Origin: Erpobdella octoculata
Taxonomy: Eukaryota; Annelida; Clitellata; Hirudinida; Erpobdellidae
Assembly: GCA_963978895.1 (NCBI GenBank)
Contig: OZ022238.1
Span: forward strand, 49,127,605 to 49,191,604
DNA length: 64,000 bases
Direction of reading: 5' to 3'
The position numbers were made by a program, and so were the translations under genes. This document shows positions 35,791-48,964 of the stretch, piece by piece. Below the pieces are notes generated by a model that saw only the letters and a list, made by a program, of their open reading frames with translations, was not told the DNA's origin and did no database searches. How positions within the stretch are numbered: position 1 is the stretch's first letter; each line of letters begins with the position of its first letter.

Positions 35791-38700
35791 AGAAAAAAAT
35801 TGAAAGAAAAGAAGAGAAAGAAAAAGAAGAAAAAAGAGAAAAAAGAAAAAAAAATCAAAATATTTTACAACGCGCTGCATAATGATAATAATCAAATTTT
35901 AAAAAACTAGAAAAAAATTTCTTGAGAAATTCCTGGATCCGCCGCTTGTTTTCACAAATGAAAAAATTAAAATAAAACCACAAGACTCTCATCACTTCAC
36001 AAAACTAGTTTCTTTATAAAATAAAATAATGTTAATTAAAACTAAGTACTTTTTCAAAAACTAAATTCATCGTAAAAAATAATGTGAAAGAAATCAACAT
36101 GTTTTTGGTCAAAATTGTCAACTGATTTTATTTAAACTTTTCATATTATCTTTATCGTGTTTGCTTGAGAGAATGTGATGAAATCTTGTGATACTTAAAA
36201 AACATACTTCACGCCATCCAATCAAGCTAAAATTAATTTGGCGTATTGTTGCCAATGAAAATCGGATGGACAACATCTAAAATAAAACTTTTAAAAAAAT
36301 AATTAAAAGTTTAAAAAATGGCAAATTTTTGTCAAGGAGATAAAACCACAAGTTTCAAGCTCATTAAAAAAACTGATTTTTTAAATAAAGAATTTCATAA
36401 AACTTTATTTTTATGGGTTCATTTTTTAAAAAATAAAGTTACTGAGTGTTCCAGCCATAACAGCCTTAATGCCGTTTTTTTAGCTTACTATATACGTCTA
36501 AGCATAAGCAAGTCCTCTGGGAACCATTTACGTAAAAACTTTACGTTTATTTACGTGCTGCTCCCACACAAGGGTTCATCTAAAATATACAGTAGTTTTA
36601 CGTTTATGCCATTAAAAGTAAATTCTGTTTATGCTCTTTAATTAATATTTATCAGCCCGCATGATTACCTAGAAGTTCAGCAGCAATGGGCGAAAGTTTG
36701 TCTTCTCGTTTCTATTTACCTATTGCTAGTTACGATCTATTTTTAACACGTTGTAATTACATTTAGATATAAATTCATCAGAACACACGCAAAAATGAGC
36801 TAGTCGGAACTACCGCAGCGGCAACAGTCGACACCATACTTTGCTCTGCCTACGTGCTTCAAATGGAAGAAGATGACCAAGTTTGTTATGTTTTACTTTG
36901 AACATTTTACTTTGATATTTGAAAAATCGATATGTTAACAACGTTTTTAGTGTTCTTTCAAAGCCGTCATGTGTCACTTTGTCAACAGGCTTCTATTAAC
37001 TTTCACTTGTCCGGATGTCCATGGGAATTCCGCGGACGTTTTGAAGTTTTAAAGATTATTATAAAATTCGCCTACTTTAGAAAAATTTATAGTTTAATTA
37101 AATACAAATAAAATTTAAGAAACAAAAACTGCTACCAAATAAATTAAAGAAACATGTTAACAACGGCGACAAAAACTTTCATCGTCATAGTAACTATTTG
37201 CCGGGGTAATATTTTTAAGATACGATGTCGCTATGAAGCTTTATAACTGTCCTGTTTTTAATTTTCTCAAATTAACTTCAACGTGTTATATAATACGTAT
37301 TGTAGATTTAAATTATACGACTTTGATGAATTTTATTATAGCAGAATACTATCCGCACGCGCGACTTTAGAAATCGTCGGAATGCGTTATTACTTTGGAG
37401 CCTCGACCCCCCCCTCTCCAAAAAGTGGTTAATATATACCTTTAGAACACTAGCAAATGTAAAGCTTTTTTCACATAACATTTTTAGAGTTTAAAGTTTA
37501 TACTTTACTAGTTCCATCTTGACATTCTTGACTTGCATTGAACATAAATAGGATAAAAATAAAGAAACCTTTTGAGCTCTCACCTCAACTTCGCAAATCA
37601 AATCAGATTACCAGGTTCTCGAAGTTAATCTCACGCAGTTTTCAGATTTTTACTCATCACAGCCAGATGAGACAATTAAATCAAAATTTTGGTTTATTGA
37701 AAAAAGATAATAAATCATTGAATTATAACTTTTATTACTCAGATTATTTTTATTAAAAAAGTTGTTTTTAAAATTTAGCAACTTTTTTTAATTTGGATAA
37801 TCTTTAATGATCTTTAAATTAAGTCTATTTTTGTAACTCGACGACGAAGGTAATATCTACTCGATCAAATTGAATAATAATCACTAGACAGGATCAGCTT
37901 TGCGACGTGGACCTGTCGCCAGTGTCACCACTGTCACCACCACAGTGCACAAGGTCTTCCAGCTGGAGGAAGAAACTAACTCACATGTGCTCACGTCAAC
38001 TCAGCGTTATCTAGGGTTAACTCATGTCTATGTAAATAGCGTGTTCTTCGAAGTTTCCTATTCCAAGGAACCTTCGTAAGCGCCTCTGACTTTATCTGGC
38101 GCTATATAAATAAATTCATTCATCTATGCTGCGTCTTGCCATCAGCGGAGGTCTTTCTTGCACCAGAAGGTCCACACGCTTCGGCTTCGCAATTTTTTAC
38201 TACGAATAGGAATCTAAAGCTGGTGAAAATTTGACTTTGCCTACTCGTGGTGCAGAAGTAGCAGCGGGTGACAAAAAAAGCCAACTAAAAATATGTAGAA
38301 GATCGCTCTGGAATTTTTCAGAGTCATGACAAATCCTTGTCTCGGTGACTCATTCTCTTTGTTCGCTTCTATGAATTGAATTGAAGAGATTCAAAAGCTA
38401 TTTAAAGTTGTAAACAATCACGTCTTTTACAGGCCCAGAGAGTCACTCTAGTGGTTTGATCGAAGTCGTTGAATAAAAAAAATTCAAAATCGGCGGTACA
38501 TTGCACAATGTTGTTCAGAGCGTGTTATAGCAGCAACAAATGACTAATTGTTTTCAGATTAAAGGTATTAGAATTGGCTTATGACATTATACAAACACAA
38601 ATGCAACGATGGCATACCGTCAATGATAATAATGTCATATCGTATCAGTGATATCAGAATGCCAGCAAAGGTAGTTGTTGCTACCTACGAGAAAATTCTA

Positions 38701-39040
38701 GACCTTGGTCTTATGCAAGTCTTATGTTCCACTTGGTTCAGTCTCACTCAAATGTTTTCGTCTGATTCATCTTTTCTTAATTAATTGTTATTGTTAGTAA
38801 GTATACCTACGTAGCTCATCGACCTGTAATTAATTGATCAATATAACCATCAAACATGATTTCCGTAATTATGATGATTTTCGTGACCCAGCAGTTAATC
38901 AGCATCCGATCATCTCTCTGCTTATTTATCAATATATAACACGGATGTATACATTGTAGGTATAATAGCATCAACTTATCTTAGTGTTATACGTATAGCG
39001 CCAATAATAACCTTAAACCTCTTCAAATATTTTGTTTAGC
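35791..39040. other. Non-coding stretch with a LINE/SINE tail
   Basis: Mostly AT-rich without recognisable genes. At about 37870-38120 a segment ends in ctggcgctatataaataaat followed by ttcattcat, a typical L2/CR1-type 3' tail with a short microsatellite end, so a truncated LINE or SINE ends there. Open frames near 36318-36641 and 37538-37756 have AT-driven composition and no features. Confidence 0.5.
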
Positions 39041-42000
39041 GCCGTGGTGTCATGGCGTTTCGGCTCGTGAGCGAAGTTAAATTTGAATTGTTTTATTGTT
39101 TCACGTGGAAACTGTGAGTTTTTCTTCTTTTCTTCTGTATTCCCTTTTCTAAACTTTTCTTTCTCTAATAATGTACTCTAGGGATTTCTTATTAAGCCTC
39201 TCTCAATCTTCTACTCTGCCCACTCGCACTGTTCGCCGTAAGATTTATTATCTTGATATTCTTAACCTAAATTATATTAGGAAATTTAAACGTATTGCTA
39301 AGTGCAACTCTTCTTTCTCTGATCTCTCTATATCAAATCCTCTTCTTAAAATAAACAATCTTAAAACTAATAATAGTCATAATAATAATAATAATAATAA
39401 TAATAATCCTAGTTCTAGCCTTAATATAGCCACCCTTAATATTCGTTCTCTAAATAATAAATCACTCTTTATCTCTGAGCTAGCCCTGTCTAACTATCTT
39501 GATCTCTTTCTCCTGACTGAGACCTGGCATGAATCTGCTTCTTCTCCTTCTCTCCTTGCTTCTGTTCCTACTGGCTTCTCTTTTGTTGAGCAGGCTAGGC
39601 CTCCTACTAATCCTTTTTCTGCTCAACATTCTTCCTATGGTGGCATATGCCTTCTCTTCAAGTCTTCCTATTCTGTCTCTCTCAATTCTTCTACTAAATT
39701 CTCATCTTTTGAATGCCTCTTTACTTCTGTTAAAATTAATTCTTTTAAGTTCAATTTAATAGGTATCTATAGGCCTCCTAAATGCTCTAAACCACAATTT
39801 CTGGAGGATTTCTACAACCTTTCTGAATCTCTCTTCTCTCTATCTACTCCTTCTTTTATCATTGGGGATTTTAATATTCCTATTAATAAAACTAAGGACT
39901 CTTTTGTTTCTCAATTTCTTGAAATCTTATCTACTTTTAACTTCTTTCAGCATTGTGACTTTCCGACTCATAATCGGGGTAACACATTAGATCTTATTAT
40001 TTCTCCTCTTTTCTCTAATATAAGCAATCTTTCACCTGTTAATCTTCACTTTACTGATCACTACTTTATTTCTTTCACCTTACCTCTATCTCAACCTTTA
40101 ATTAATCTTACTTCAGTCACTAAAAGGTGTTGGTCTAGATTTGATAATATTCAATTTTCACATTTATTTCTCACCTCTGGGTTTTCTTCTTCTTCTTTCA
40201 CTGACGTTGATTCCTTTATGGACAATCTCAATCTGACGATTTCATCCATACTGGATACTTTGGTTCCTTTTGAGACGTTTAAGTTTCGACTCTTTTCTAA
40301 AAAAGCTCCTTGGTTTGATCGTGATTGTGTTCTCTTGAAGCAATCTGCACGTAAAGCCGAGCGAGCTTATCGTTCTAAATTGTCTAAGGGTTCTTGGTAT
40401 GAGTGGCAATACCATCTCAAACAATACCATAACCTCATCTTTACTAAGCATTCTTCCTTTTTGAGAAAATCTATTGTTCTTGCTTCTAGCTCGAGGAATA
40501 GGTGGTCTTCTCTTTCTAAACTCCTTAATAAAAAATCTCCTCCTCCTTCTTTTTCTCCTGATGACTATCATAATTTTCTTACCACGAAAATTGAAAGCAT
40601 CAGATCTTCTAACAATAGTAAAACCCCTATTTTTTCTAAATTCTCTACTGAAACTTTTACTTTTTTCTCTCCTATTACACTTGACTATCTTACTAAACTT
40701 ATTAACTCTATGTCTTCTTCTACTTGCTCTTTGGATCTCATTCCTACTACTATCTTTAAAGAGCTTTCTTCTGTTCTTTATCCAATTTTACTTGATTTAA
40801 TTAATCTCTCTTTATCTACATCTGTGTTTCCCTCTGTTCTTAAGTCCTCTTTTATTATCCCTACTATTAAAAATGCCTCTCTTGATCCTTCTTCTCTATC
40901 TAGCTATAGGCCTGTCTCTAACCTATCCTTTATCTCTAAAATTATGGAAAGAGTTGTGTATGAGCAAATAAGTGCTTATCTAACTGCTTTCTCACTTCTT
41001 CCCTCTTCTCAATCTGGCTTCAGACCTGGCCACTCCACTGAAACTGCTCTACTTAAGCTTCATAATGACCTTATTGTTTCTTCTGACTCTGGCCTCTCTA
41101 CTCTTCTTCTTTGTCTTGATTATTCATCTGCATTTGATACAGTTGATCACTCACTGTTGTTGGATGTACTTGATAAATCTTTTAATATAACTAGCGATGC
41201 TCTCCGGTGGATTAAATCTTATCTATCTGGTAGATATTCCTATGTTTCTATTGAATCTTCTAAATCTACTCCTGTAACTTTGACCTACGGTGTCCCTCAA
41301 GGGTCTATTCTTGGTCCTTTACTGTTTATTCTCTATACTTCTGAACTTCCTCATATTATATCTTCTCACTCTCTCAATAGCCAAATGTATGCCGATGACT
41401 CCTATGTCTATTCTACTTTCTCTAACTCTTCTCTTGAGTCTGTTCTTAACAAAATAGCTGCCTGCCTTCAATCTATTATATCCTGGAGTTCTTCTATGTG
41501 TCTTAAACTTAATCCTGACAAGTTTGAACTAATCTATTTCAACAAGTCCTCTAAATCCCTAAATCCTCTTCCTTTGGTTTTGCCACCACCATCTTCTCTT
41601 TCCATTTCTCCTTCTCCCTTGATTCGTAGCTTAGGTTTTCTCTTTGACTCTAACTTGTCGCTAACCCCCCAAATTACTTCTGTTACTAAATCCTGCTACT
41701 TTCATCTTCGCCGTATTAAGCAGCTTCGTCCACTTCTGGATGATCCTTCGCTGCAACTTCTAGTCTCTTCTCTTGTCCTGTCTCGAATTGACTACTGCAA
41801 TTCTCTATACTATGGTCTTCCTGACACTACCCTCTATCCTCTCTCTAAAGCCTTCAACTCGGCTGCTCGCTTAGTTTCTCGCACCTCCTACTCCTCTCAC
41901 ATCTCTCCATCTCTTGTTCTTCTCCATTGGCTTCCTCTCAGATATAGGGTGATTTTTAAAATATGTTTAATAATGTACAAAATAAAAAATTGCCTTTCTC

Positions 42001-42291
42001 CTCTCTACTTAACTAATTTAATACATATCCCTCCTAAGTCTGGTCTTCGTTCTTCTTCTCGTAATCACTCTCGCATCTTCACTATTAAGCATTCTTTTGC
42101 TAAACGCTCTTTCTCCTACTCTGGCCCCTATCTCTGGAACTCTCTTCCTTCTTCTCTTACTAACTCTACTTCTCTCACAGTTTTCCGTCGTGGACTTAAA
42201 ACATATCTGTTTACCAAGTTCACGACCGAGCGCTATTGAACACTGCGGAAATAGCGCTATAGAAATAATTGATTGATTGATTGATTGATTG
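39041..42291 (+). mobile_element. L2/CR1-type non-LTR retrotransposon
   Basis: The element covers a short 5' UTR, one long ORF and a 3' end (aatagcgctatagaaataat) followed by (ttga)n up to about 42291. The microsatellite tail in place of poly(A) is typical of CR1/L2-clade LINEs. The 5' end is approximate, placed at gcgccgtggtgtcatggcg. No ORF1 is visible, and no convincing target-site duplication was found. Confidence 0.75.
39171..42239 (+). CDS. Endonuclease-reverse transcriptase polyprotein of the LINE
   Basis: An uninterrupted 1022-residue ORF. After a leader with an Asn run (about residues 71-79) comes an APE-type endonuclease: NIATLNIRSLNNK (from 85), LLTETWH (114-120), IGDFN (231-235), then TDHYF (295-299), carrying the catalytic N, E, D/N and DH residues. 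The reverse transcriptase follows: SYRPVSNLSFISKIMERV, SGFRPGHSTETALLKLHND, LDYSSAFDTVDH (649-660, catalytic Asp 650), GVPQGSILGPLLFILYTSEL, YADD (740-743, catalytic). The C-terminus ends in a region typical of CR1/L2 elements (SYSGPYLWNSLPSSL). Target-primed reverse transcription is the expected role. The sense strand is strongly pyrimidine-rich, making the protein rich in Ser, Leu and Phe. No premature stops suggests a young, possibly active copy. Confidence 0.92.
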   Translation: MYSRDFLLSLSQSSTLPTRTVRRKIYYLDILNLNYIRKFKRIAKCNSSFSDLSISNPLLKINNLKTNNSHNNNNNNNNNPSSSLNIATLNIRSLNNKSLFISELALSNYLDLFLLTETWHESASSPSLLASVPTGFSFVEQARPPTNPFSAQHSSYGGICLLFKSSYSVSLNSSTKFSSFECLFTSVKINSFKFNLIGIYRPPKCSKPQFLEDFYNLSESLFSLSTPSFIIGDFNIPINKTKDSFVSQFLEILSTFNFFQHCDFPTHNRGNTLDLIISPLFSNISNLSPVNLHFTDHYFISFTLPLSQPLINLTSVTKRCWSRFDNIQFSHLFLTSGFSSSSFTDVDSFMDNLNLTISSILDTLVPFETFKFRLFSKKAPWFDRDCVLLKQSARKAERAYRSKLSKGSWYEWQYHLKQYHNLIFTKHSSFLRKSIVLASSSRNRWSSLSKLLNKKSPPPSFSPDDYHNFLTTKIESIRSSNNSKTPIFSKFSTETFTFFSPITLDYLTKLINSMSSSTCSLDLIPTTIFKELSSVLYPILLDLINLSLSTSVFPSVLKSSFIIPTIKNASLDPSSLSSYRPVSNLSFISKIMERVVYEQISAYLTAFSLLPSSQSGFRPGHSTETALLKLHNDLIVSSDSGLSTLLLCLDYSSAFDTVDHSLLLDVLDKSFNITSDALRWIKSYLSGRYSYVSIESSKSTPVTLTYGVPQGSILGPLLFILYTSELPHIISSHSLNSQMYADDSYVYSTFSNSSLESVLNKIAACLQSIISWSSSMCLKLNPDKFELIYFNKSSKSLNPLPLVLPPPSSLSISPSPLIRSLGFLFDSNLSLTPQITSVTKSCYFHLRRIKQLRPLLDDPSLQLLVSSLVLSRIDYCNSLYYGLPDTTLYPLSKAFNSAARLVSRTSYSSHISPSLVLLHWLPLRYRVIFKICLIMYKIKNCLSPLYLTNLIHIPPKSGLRSSSRNHSRIFTIKHSFAKRSFSYSGPYLWNSLPSSLTNSTSLTVFRRGLKTYLFTKFTTERY

Positions 42292-43758
42292 AACCCAGCC
42301 CCCAGGCAGATCGATAAAAGCGCCGAGTTGTGGACACGACTCGTCGCTCGGGAGAACAACAGAGTGCATTCATTCATTGCCCGGAGTAGGTACAAAAGCC
42401 TGATCAAAATCTGTTACTGCTTCAAACATTAATAAGCATCAAATATAAAAAAATTGAAATTAAAAAGTTTAAAAAAAAACTGAGGAGTCTCGGTGGTTCT
42501 AGGAGAAAAAAATGGATTGTAAATTGCAAAGTTAGATAAGAGCATAAATAAGTGATAGCCATAAATTGTATATCTAAGAGTGATTTATACGCGTTAAATA
42601 ATAAACTGCAAACGCTTGTGTAAGGGTTCTCTAGCCAGCGAGACCTAGCTTTTTAAGCAGGTCCTGAAATGACATATCCGTCTTGAATAGAATCTTTCAA
42701 CCAGCCTACAGTCAGTTTAAGTCAGGCAAAATGAGCGCATTAAATAATTAAAATATGACTATAATATCGAGCCTCTGCGTTATTGACGAAAGGAAAGTGA
42801 ATAAGTTGACATTTTGATGGTCCAAGCCCATGCACGATGGATGGGGAATTGTTTAGCTGAGTTAGCCAGGATTTCAATTTGAGAGCGGTTTCGCAAAACA
42901 GTGTTTGCGATAATTTTAGTTATGTCTGGTCAACTCTGTCAGAAATTATAGACCAACATCTCGGCTTCAGTCGATATTAGCTGTCCCGCTAATCCACACA
43001 CACAAAAAAACTTTCCAACGTACACGTTTCTGTCGTGACCTTGAGGCTTCTTAAAGAATAAAAGCCACATTTGAAAAGATAGTCGAACATTCAGTTCAAC
43101 TCAAGTCGGTTTCAATAACGCAAGACTGAAAACTTTTTATTTTAATTTTCTCGCTTTCTCTAAACTATTCGATTGTGAATTGAACCCATTATGGTACCCT
43201 TATTAGGCGGCTCAATACTAGCCAAAGTACAAACAGCACTTTCTACTCCCGCTAATCCAACTTTGGAAAAGTTTGTTCCCACTTTTTCATCCCCAAGAAA
43301 GTTTACCCCACACTTGGTAAGCCAGGGTCAGATTACTGAAGTTAAAATAGAATTATTAAAACAAATACTTTTCACCGGAAACCACAAGGGGATCAAAAAA
43401 TATTTTTGTTGCTAACCCCCCCTACTGCAGGGCCATCCCTATCCCCGTATCAGTTTCATTCCTCTAACCACTTACCATCGTTATTCGGTTTCCACAACAA
43501 AAAAATGTTTCGATTCAATTCCATCTCCATCAAAAACAAATAATAGACACACACATTGTATCAATCTAACTAACGTCAAATAGTTCGTCCGGTTAATTTG
43601 TGCTTAGCTGTTCCTTCATTCCTTGTGCACTCATTGCGCGGGGTTTTCCTCGCTATAATCGGCACCGATCATCAGCCGGTAACCTCTGCCAGTAAGTCCC
43701 CTCATAGCACGCTATAATCATTATAATAAAACTAAACACGTTATAGCACAGAATCTAA

Positions 43759-43789
<31 letters not shown>

Positions 43790-44978
43790 TGTGTCGTGAG
43801 GGACGTAATTATTGGAAGATCACGACTCTTTATCTATTCTTTATTTCTACTATAAATAGGGAGCTGTGCGTCGTGCTCCTTCTTTAAACACGCTTAAAAC
43901 TACTTAAAAGGCTCCTAGATGAGCCACAGGCTGGTAAAAAGATTGGCGATATAAATAGATGAATAATAAATAATACAGTATACGTTAAACGTGGTCTCAT
44001 TGGGTTGACTAACAACTGATCCACGAAAAGACTATATACATATATATGAGATTGTAGTCGGCTTAAACCTGTCATTTTTCATCACCTTCTCAGCTGAGAG
44101 TTGATGAACTAAGTTGCCTTGAGTTCAACCGGTCAGTAAACAGGAAAGCTACCTACAACTCTTGCCGTTTATGTTGCAGATACTATATAGGAAGTCGCCG
44201 ATTTAGTGTCACTTTCTAGCGTAAAATCGTTGTCGACACATCGTACTTTTAAAAGACAAAGGCTTTGAAATCTCCTTTTTCCGGTGAGTATCTGTTAGTT
44301 TTATTGTTAGCTTTTAATTTTTTGCTACACTCTTCTCGTTTTGGTGGTTTGACCCTTTTATATTTATGGGTCTTTTTTCATGTTGGCTCTTCTCATCTTG
44401 GTGGTCTGACCGCACCAACTGAGACAGTGACGACAGTGACTTAAACCCGTGTAAATGCGAAATAAAAAAAAAAGAAGAAAATTTTAGTACTCTATGGATT
44501 TCTGTTTATAATAGAAAACAGTACAGACTTCAAGAAAACGTAATAATAGTACGGGTCTTAAGAGTAATTGTTTGTTTTTAGGTGTACCAATCGGTTTTTT
44601 TCTGACAGCCAAATATTGAATTAAATATGGAATTTTAATGGAAATTGTTTATAATAATTAAATAATATGGTTATCGATAAATAAAGTAAATGTCGTATAG
44701 AAAAGATTCTCGAATATTACATAAATAAAAATAAAAATAAAAACGAAATCTTATCTTAATAACAAATGAAACAAAAAGTTTCAAAGTTAAATATTTGTAC
44801 TGACAGTGCTATACATTTGTCCGTATACTAGCTCGCTTGCCGAAGTAAGCCATGTCGGAGCGGAACTGGTAGAAAGTAGCGCAATTATAATACGGTATAA
44901 TAGCATCGTTATATTAAACTTGCTTTTACCAAAGCTTATCTATCAAATTCGCCGTACACCACGTTAATATTAATTACT
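42292..44978. other. Non-coding stretch, no gene seen
   Basis: AT-rich DNA with a (GT)n run at about 43759-43795. The frame 43191-43415 (MVPLLGGSILAKVQTALS) has no recognisable features and no supported splice sites. Confidence 0.5.
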
Positions 44979-45361
44979 AGCGGGGTTTCCCGGGGTTTTT
45001 AGAGGTTTTTCTATCGTTCGTTTTTCTCTCGCGTTTTCTGTTTTCTCCCTCTTTCGCTTCTGTTTCTTTTCCCGCTTGCTTTCGCGCTCTCCCGCTTCAT
45101 CTCCCTTTCCCGCTAGCTTTTCCGCTCCCGGTCGCTTTTCCGTTTCCGTTCATTTTCCAGTTCCCGTTCCCGCTCGCCTTCTCGTTCCCGTTACCGCTCG
45201 CTCTCCCGCTCACTTTGTGACCGATCTCAATTTTTTCCACAAAACCTTCCTTTATAGACTCTCAAGGTTGTGTGGAAATTTCATTACGATCAGATGAATG
45301 GCGTAGCAATGCACACAGGACACACAGACAAACAAACAAACATTCATTTATATACATAGAT
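44979..45361 (+). mobile_element. RTE-like non-LTR 3' fragment
   Basis: It starts tactagcggggtttcccggg and has a long pyrimidine-rich run of ctcgctcccg-type words. It then continues with ggaaatttcattacgatcag and an end of cacacagacaaacaaacaaa then cattcatttatatacataga. A 3' UTR of this form, close to aaatttcattacgat and ending in acagaca repeats and tatatata-agat, is characteristic of RTE-type retroposons and their derivatives. Its first part recurs at 31851. Confidence 0.55.
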
Positions 45362-45927
45362 ATCAAGAATTTATAGAAATTAAAATTTATATTCAGAATT
45401 GAAAAAAGTTCATTAATAAATAACCGAGATAAATGGAATTGAATCATTGCTTTGCCTATGTCGCGCTACGAAACAAAAAGCCGGGCAACAAATAACATCT
45501 GAGGCCTCTGTGCGGATACCTTGACCCACCAACATCAAGGACCAGCCGACATCACCACTGTTTAGATCTAGCATTTTTATTTATAGATAGAAAAAGACTG
45601 ACAAAACTAAAAAAAGAAAGCAAGGCATTTAAAGCACTGGAACCGGGGAAAACTCTTTCAGACAACACTTCTGTGCTGTTGCAATGAGAAAACCTCGACA
45701 TCAAAGCTGTCATATTGTCACGCAGATGGAAGTCTCTTTAGATAAATGCATGAAGAAATGGTCCAGTTTACTTGCCTCGGTCGCTATCTGACTCTCGAAT
45801 GTCTGCAGCGTGGAATTTTGCACTGAATTCAATTCAGTGCAAAATCTCACTCTCAAAATTGTTCAGAGCAACAAGTCGAAGAAGAAAGGTGCTGGAAATT
45901 TGACACAAAGCATTAATGAGTGGACCC

Positions 45928-46290
45928 ACTTTTATGAATTTTATGAAAATGTTTTTTCGACTACCCCCCTCCACCGGTCATATGTTACTTATTGAAAAAA
46001 GTAAAGCATTTAATAGGATAAATTTTAAAATGTTTGAGTTTTTGAGAATTTTTTATGAATTTTATGAAAATGTTTTTTCGACTACCCCCCTCCACCGGTC
46101 ATATGTTACTTATTGAAAAAAGTAAAGCATTTAATAGGATAAATTTTAAAATGTTTGAGTTTTTGAGAATTTTTTATGAATTTTATGAAAATGTTTTTTC
46201 GACTACCCCCCTCCACCGGTCATATGTTACTTATTGAAAAAAGTAAAGCATTTAATAGGATAAATTTTAAAATGTTTGAGTTTTTGAGAA
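45928..46290. repeat. 121-bp unit tandemly repeated three times
   Basis: Near-identical copies (ccaccggtcatatgttactt at 45971, 46092 and 46213, exactly 121 bp apart), each with the same cgactacccccctcc stretch and tatgaattttatgaaaatg. Small open frames repeat with it. Near-identity suggests recent amplification or gene conversion. Confidence 0.85.
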
Positions 46291-46628
46291 ATGTAAACCC
46301 CGTGGTTTTATAAACGTTTTGCCCCCCCCCCATGGTTTTGCCGAAATGACTTCTGTCGAATACAGCGGTATCTGAAAAGATGGACTATATAACAAAGATA
46401 CATAAATATTCACGTAGGACTATGAATCATTGAAAATACTGATACTGCCGAAAAGCCTGTAAACCGGAATTTGTCGAAAAAACTGAAAGTCAAGTGATGA
46501 TTTGGTAAATTGTATAAAAACAGCCTTCTTAAGACCTCGATAGATTATAAGATTAGATTTAAGAATAACATTCCTTCAGAGTTTGGCTCGATATTGTATA
46601 ACTATATACATATACATATATATAAATT

Positions 46629-46738
<110 letters not shown>

Positions 46739-46950
46739 GGATCTGTTTACAAATCCGGTTCATAATTCTCTTCTGATCGAGCCATTTGGAAAGTGAAACC
46801 CTAAGACAAGTCAAACTCAAAATGACGAGCCATACACATCAAACATAATTAATTCAAACGACTTTTGCTTCAAGTTGTTTATTACTGAAATAATAATAAT
46901 AATAATAATAGTATAACTAATTAAAATGCTAATAAAATAATTTTACTATT

Positions 46951-47208
<258 letters not shown>

Positions 47209-47320
47209 AGCGTTATTATTTAGAAATATTAACGCCTGAGCAAAATTTGATAGAAATGAACTGTTTGAGTGAACCATAAACGGTAACCTTATATAACTTG
47301 GAAAGTTTTTTAGCGGCAGA

Positions 47321-48123
47321 CAGGGGCGCAGCCAGGATTTTTTTCGGGGGGGTGGGGGCCGGGGGAAAAACTGTTAAGTAAGGAGTTTTCTGAAAAGTTT
47401 ACGACCCACAAAAGTCAAGGCTAAAAGACAGTTTAAGCAACAATTAGTAATATCAAACTATAAGACATCTAATTTGAACCAATTTATTACAATAACAAAT
47501 TCAGTCGCCTTTTTTGCGAACAAATGTCAATGACGGCTTCTTCATTAATGGGAGGATCGCGATTGATCGTCATCTGAGCAAGCCCATTCATCCTTGCCTG
47601 GCCCATTGTGGTGCGTAGATATGATTTACGTTAAAGAGGGGCAACGAAGAGTTTCAGCAGCATATTTATCTGGTGGTAAACAGATTCCTCACAATGTTGC
47701 AAAACATCAACTGCCACTGGGACATTTGACCATTTGGTTTTCCAGCGCAAGTATTTGCCACGCACAGCAGATATGTGACCAAGGTTGCAGGCGTAATATT
47801 TGAGTGTCTCCTCTAAGCGAAGAAAGGATCCTTGGTCAAGAAACCTTGGAAGGAGACGCTGAATTTGAATGCAGACTCGCTCATTAGGGGCAAATCGTAT
47901 ATATAAGGGAAAGGGTAGTTATGAAACTCTCTAACAAAGATTTCAAAACCAAATTAATAGATAATTAATTCTGAATTGTTTGTTTCAATAAATTCAACAA
48001 AGCCTAATTATATAATAGAGGAAAGAATTGAAAAACATCCCAAATTCACAGGCCGCCCGTCATATCAAAATCCACTTTGGCTAGGTTTCGGGGGGGCCCG
48101 GCTCCCCCCTGGCTGCGCCCCTG
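47321..48123 (-). mobile_element. Internally deleted hAT transposon
   Basis: Termini are inverted repeats: caggggcgcagccagg at the left and cctggctgcgcccctg at the right. The element is flanked by perfect 8-bp duplications, gcggcaga (47313-47320 and 48124-48131), as expected for hAT insertion. Inside, the minus strand from about 47610 to 47500 reads TMGQARMNGLAQMTINRD then EEAVIDICSQKKRRL, the conserved C-terminal end of hAT/ZMYM-type transposases. At 803 bp it lacks most of the transposase, so it is non-autonomous. Confidence 0.8.
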
Positions 48124-48964
48124 GCGGCAGAGATATGAATTATGAATTGAAAACTAGATTCTATGGCTAAAGTATACGCCATAGGAGATGCATGTTCATT
48201 CATATAGGGAATGGCAGTCTATCTCTATAGGCCACTATAAAGAAATGGGAGTCTATACCTATAGGGAATGGGAGTATATCCCTATTGGGAATGGGAGTTT
48301 ATCTTCATAGGAAGTGGGAGTTTACCCTGCTGGTCTGGGATACACCTCCGGTTGTTCGGGTAGCTTCGGACCGTATCGGTCACGGGTTAGCGCTGGCATA
48401 AAAAAAAAAACTCACTCGAGCTCGTAGAAGCCTGAAGCCTGCTTATTTACTACATACCTGTTACATTAATGTAGGAGCATTGCGTGTCGTTTTGTCGTTT
48501 AGATTATGCAACTCTGACTCACCACTACGACGGGATTAATAATCACAATAACAATAGCTATAATAAAATTAACAACAATAATAATAATAAGTTTTTAATA
48601 AAAAAGCATAATAAACATGACAACTGTAGAAATAGAGGCAGTAACACTTAATAACCGAACAATAGGAACAGCTTAGTAAATAATGCCAGCTAAAAATTGG
48701 AATTCTGGTTGACACCTCCTATATGCGCAATGAGTCGTCAGCTCGGTAGCATTGTAGTGACTACTGCACTGCACTGAGTCATTGGATGACATTCTTTTGA
48801 TGACTAATGTAGTTGATATTACCTACTGTTGTTGTTGTTGTTGTAGTTTAGTAGTTTCGTTTAGTTTTTTGTTGTTGTTGGTTATATGAGTCATCTTAAA
48901 TGTATTATTACATGGATGGAGCGAGTATTGAAAGTTTCCGTGTAAGCTTTCGCTGTAAAAAGAC

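Noticed and set aside
40242..40571. Minus-strand Arg/Lys-rich frame
   Set aside because: Antisense of the LINE polyprotein; its basic composition reflects the pyrimidine-rich sense strand.
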